From NCBI GenBank assembly GCA_944383885.1, contig CALWRF010000038.1, forward strand, positions 1 through 64,000: a stretch of DNA of 64,000 bases, given 5' to 3'. The stretch is from an uncultured Clostridia bacterium (GTDB lineage Bacteria > Bacillota > Clostridia > Lachnospirales > Anaerotignaceae). Position numbers and translations under genes: made by a program. The notes beneath the pieces were generated by a model. The model made no database searches. It was not told the DNA's origin and worked only from the letters and a program-made list of their open reading frames with translations. Shown here in pieces: positions 61,478-64,000 of the stretch (positions within the stretch are counted from its first letter, which is position 1; each line of letters begins with the position of its first letter).

Positions 61478-62404
61478 TTACTTCAGGAAACCGTTTACTA
61501 TCTGCGCTTCTGCTTCTGCTTCAGTAAGACCGAGAGTCATAAGTTTTATTATCTGTTCGCCGGCAATTTTGCCTATAGCGGCTTCATGAATAAGTGATGC
61601 GTCGACATTATTTGCCGTTATCTCAGGAAGGGCTGTAACAACGCCGTTATCCATTATAATAGAGTCGCACTCAGAATGACCCATACATTTAGCGTTACCA
61701 TTTATTATTGAAACAAATTTCTGTTTTGAATTTTCTTTTGCAACAGAACGTGAAACAAGGTTTGTGCTTGAGCCTTCGCCATTTAAGTCGATTTCAAAAC
61801 GTGTTTCAGCATACTGTTTTCCATGTGTAAGTATTTTCTCCTTAACTACAACTGTTGCTCCGGCTTCTGCTGATGCCTTAGTTATTCTGACTGTGGAATC
61901 AACACCTTTAAGCTGTGTAGTTTCCATTTCAATATAGCTGTTTTCCCCGGCTTCGATTATTGTTTGAGGGTTGATAATCCTCTCTCCTGTGCCGTCGCCT
62001 TCACCTATATGTTTTTCTATATATTTAACTTTTGAGTTTTTGCCTAAAACAAATCTGTGTATGCCGTTATGCTCACTCATCTGGCTTCCGCAGTTATGGA
62101 TTCCGCAGCCTGCAACAATAACTATATCGGCGTCATCGCCTACATAAAAGTCATTATATACCAAGTCGTGGACATCTGTCTGTGTTACAATAGCCGGTAT
62201 ATGAACACTTTCGTTTTTTGTACCCGGCTTAATTATAATATCTATGCCAGGCTTATCTGTTTTACCTACTATTTCAATATTAGCAGAAGAATGCCTGCTT
62301 GCGCTTTGACCGTTAAGCCTTATATTATATGCTCCCTGCGGAACTTCATGAAGACCGGCAACTTCCTCAAGAAGCGACTCAAGTACTTTATCGTCCATAT
62401 CCAT
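61478..62404 (-). CDS. sufB: SufB/SufD-like scaffold of a minimal SUF (SmsCB-type) system
   Basis: This is a 308-residue protein, much shorter than classical SufB (about 470). It contains the beta-helix core with GCGIHNCGSQMSEHNGIHRF, KHIGEGDGTGERIINPQT and the conserved NGNAKCMGHSECDSIIMDN ... HEAAIGKIAGEQI motif of the SufBD family. With SufC it should assemble iron-sulfur clusters. It lies 1 bp after sufC. No sufS, sufU or sufD is next to it, matching the two-gene SmsCB arrangement found in anaerobes. Confidence 0.93.
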   Translation of the reverse strand: MDMDDKVLESLLEEVAGLHEVPQGAYNIRLNGQSASRHSSANIEIVGKTDKPGIDIIIKPGTKNESVHIPAIVTQTDVHDLVYNDFYVGDDADIVIVAGCGIHNCGSQMSEHNGIHRFVLGKNSKVKYIEKHIGEGDGTGERIINPQTIIEAGENSYIEMETTQLKGVDSTVRITKASAEAGATVVVKEKILTHGKQYAETRFEIDLNGEGSSTNLVSRSVAKENSKQKFVSIINGNAKCMGHSECDSIIMDNGVVTALPEITANNVDASLIHEAAIGKIAGEQIIKLMTLGLTEAEAEAQIVNGFLK

Positions 62405-62405
62405 G

Positions 62406-63134
62406 TTATTTTACCCCCCTTAAAACTGAGCAGCCTGCTGACGCATTTTCTGTATCATCAAGCAGTGTAGGGAAAATCTCGTCCCTGCTGCCTCTGTTTA
62501 TAAGCTCGCCGTTAGCAATTACCATTATCTCATCGGCTATGTTAAGTATACGTTCCTGATGGGAAATTATAATTATTGAGCCCTGAATTTCATCATGCAT
62601 TTTTTCAAATACATTAATAAGATTTTTGAAAGACCAAAGGTCAATACCTGCTTCCGGTTCGTCAAATATTGAAAGCTTTGTTTTTCTTGCCATAACTGTA
62701 GCTATCTCTATTCTTTTAAGCTCTCCGCCTGAAAGGCTCGCGTTGACTTCCCTGTTTATGTAGTCTTTCGCACAAAGACCAACTTCCGAAAGGTAATCGC
62801 ATGCCGCCGCTGTTGTAAGGTTTTTGCCTGAGGCAAGGTTTATTAAATCCCTTACTGTAACGCCTTTAAACCTTACCGGCTGCTGGAAAGCAAAGCTTAT
62901 GCCCATACGAGCCCTTTCCGTAATGTTTTTATCTGTAATATCAACGCCATCTAATATAATGCTGCCTGATGTAGGCTTAACAATACCGGCTATAATTTTG
63001 GCTAATGTTGATTTTCCGCCGCCGTTAGGACCGGTAATTACAATAAACTTTTTGTCATCTATTGTAAGACTGAGGTCTTTTATAATTCCCTTGCCGTCGT
63101 CAACGGTGTAGGAAATATTTTTAAGTTCAAGCAT
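62406..63134 (-). CDS. sufC: SufC ATPase
   Basis: This 242-residue ABC-type ATPase drives the SufB scaffold. Walker A is GPNGGGKSTLAK, the signature SLSGGELKRIEIA, and Walker B LSIFDEPEAGID with the H-loop IIISHQERIL. It is soluble, with no membrane partner. GGGAGG precedes the ATG and a consensus promoter lies about 140 bases upstream. Confidence 0.95.
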   Translation of the reverse strand: MLELKNISYTVDDGKGIIKDLSLTIDDKKFIVITGPNGGGKSTLAKIIAGIVKPTSGSIILDGVDITDKNITERARMGISFAFQQPVRFKGVTVRDLINLASGKNLTTAAACDYLSEVGLCAKDYINREVNASLSGGELKRIEIATVMARKTKLSIFDEPEAGIDLWSFKNLINVFEKMHDEIQGSIIIISHQERILNIADEIMVIANGELINRGSRDEIFPTLLDDTENASAGCSVLRGVK

Positions 63135-63271
63135 TTTTGTATCCTCCCTGTGTATTTAAAACAGAAAATATTTAAGCATCATAAAGACCGCACCAAATAT
63201 ATTTTTCCGTTTTAGAACTAAAATATGCGATTAAAATTTTACTTTAAAACCCATTATTTCTTGTTTATAGA

Positions 63272-63300
63272 ATTATATCAATTAAATATACCATAGTCAA
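63272..63300 (-). promoter_or_regulatory. Promoter of sufCB
   Basis: TTGACT (63295-63300), exactly 17 bases and TATAAT (63272-63277) on the minus strand. The spacer is AT-rich and could hold a regulator site, but no clear palindrome is seen. Confidence 0.75.
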
Positions 63301-63596
63301 TATTTTCCCGGAAATAAACGAAAATAATTATTAATTAATATTGATTTTACATTTCTGCCGCTTTTATCTGTTCTCTTTTTCAGCAGCTTTAACCAATATA
63401 GCCTATCTGTATATTTTATGATATAATCATTGGCGGTTAATTTTTCTTATCAGCCCTCGGATTTTAAGTTGAGCGCAAAATTAATTCAGAATAAAAATTT
63501 TTAAAAATTCAGCAGATTTTTGAATGGATTTAACACTTTCATTCGTATTATATATGAAAGCATTTAAAACTGTCAGTTAAATCGGAGGGAAGAAAT
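63301..63596. other. Intergenic region upstream of the small secreted protein gene
   Basis: No gene is seen. CTTTCAT (63536-63542) and ATGAAAG (63554-63560) are perfect complements with an 11-bp spacer, 37 bases before the ATG, and may be an operator overlapping the promoter. A clear -35/-10 pair was not found. Confidence 0.45.
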
Positions 63597-63848
63597 ATGA
63601 AAAAACTTATAACAGGAATTTTTATAACAGCGGCAATACTTACAGTATCAGCAACAAGCGTATTGGCACACGGGCACGGAGGTCATTTTAATTCAGGAAG
63701 AGGTCAATACTGCGCAAATAACTGCGCATACGGATATAATTATGTAGATTCTGACGGGGACGGAGTATGTGACAACTATTATTTAAGAAATATCTGTCAG
63801 AACAATACATACAGCACCTCATGCCATGGAGGCGGATACTGCCGCTGA
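63597..63848 (+). CDS. Small secreted Cys-rich protein with an EF-hand-like loop
   Basis: This is an 83-residue protein with a signal peptide (1-24, cut after VLA). The mature part begins HGHGGH, a His-rich possible metal site. DSDGDGVCD (51-59) looks like a calcium-binding EF-hand loop or dockerin-type loop. Six cysteines (39, 43, 58, 67, 76, 82) could form disulfides or bind metal. GGAGGGA precedes the ATG. It lies 15 bp before the ECF sigma gene, so they are probably cotranscribed. Function unknown. Confidence 0.75.
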   Translation: MKKLITGIFITAAILTVSATSVLAHGHGGHFNSGRGQYCANNCAYGYNYVDSDGDGVCDNYYLRNICQNNTYSTSCHGGGYCR

Positions 63849-63863
63849 AAACGGGGAATAATT

Positions 63864-64000
63864 ATGCGGAGCGAACAGGAAGTAAACACGGCTATTGAGC
63901 GGTATTCAGATACCGTAAAGCGGCTGTGCATGATTAATCTTAAAAATTACGCCGATACAGAGGACATATTTCAGACAGTTTTTTTGAAATATGCCCTTAG
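63864..64000 (+). CDS. ECF sigma factor, N-terminal part (cut by window edge)
   Basis: About 45 codons are visible, starting at the ATG 63864-63866 behind GGGGA. The protein begins MRSEQEVNTAIERYSDTVKR and continues LCMINLKNYADTEDIFQTVFLKYAL. This is region 2 of ECF sigma factors, where YADTEDIFQTVFLK is the core-binding helix. The rest lies beyond the window. It follows the small secreted protein gene closely. An anti-sigma gene would be expected next but cannot be seen. Confidence 0.85.
   Translation, partial: MRSEQEVNTAIERYSDTVKRLCMINLKNYADTEDIFQTVFLKYAL

Overview
The window is low-GC Gram-positive DNA. It has strong AGGAGG ribosome sites, TTGACA/TATAAT promoters, many TTG starts, U-tract hairpin terminators, and Clostridia-type gene content: a 2-hydroxyacyl-CoA dehydratase with its activator, rubredoxin plus desulfoferrodoxin, a two-gene SufCB system, and the rho-rpmE-yqhQ-prmC-prfA cluster. 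An anaerobic Lachnospirales-like organism is my inference; there is no rRNA to prove it.

Bases 1 to about 18,955 are the right-hand part of a prophage whose other end lies beyond base 1. Read leftward from the immunity region it carries early regulators and an antirepressor, then small genes, then a replication module: a two-domain beta-clamp relative, DUF2800 and DUF2815 proteins, a family A DNA polymerase, a primase-helicase, an iteron-like origin candidate, a VRR-NUC nuclease and an SNF2 helicase. A late regulator, small and large terminase and the start of the portal protein follow. Rightward genes are the CI/LexA-type repressor, a membrane protein with a SAP-like motif, a dense block of tiny genes and small RNAs (16.6 to 17.9 kb, with at least one type I toxin-antitoxin locus), and the integrase. 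Five copies of a TTTAGAAT-type operator sit between repressor and early genes.

From 19 kb the host chromosome follows: a YkvI-like transporter, glycogen synthase, oligoendopeptidase F, a LysR regulator divergent from an EamA exporter, a leftward run containing TsaE, TsaB, RimI and a Lon-family protease, an Lrp regulator, a VanW protein, a glycosyltransferase and two aminotransferases. Next are an oxygen-defence pair (rubredoxin, superoxide reductase) divergent from a Crp/Fnr regulator, an FAD oxidoreductase behind a purine riboswitch, and the 2-hydroxyacyl-CoA dehydratase operon. After an AT-rich gap come tRNA-Leu(CAA), efp, and shikimate genes including a shikimate kinase/dehydroquinase fusion.

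The last part holds a secreted LysM esterase, glycogen phosphorylase, the prfA-prmC-yqhQ-rpmE-rho cluster with a LysM membrane protein, an SPFH/NfeD pair and SufB-SufC. It ends with a small secreted Cys-rich protein followed by the start of an ECF sigma factor.

The points most worth a second look are the predicted ligand-ON purine riboswitch before an FAD oxidoreductase, the small-gene and sRNA block next to the integrase, the two-domain sliding clamp, the repeat-rich origin candidate, and the AroK-AroQ fusion with a ribosome site at the domain junction.
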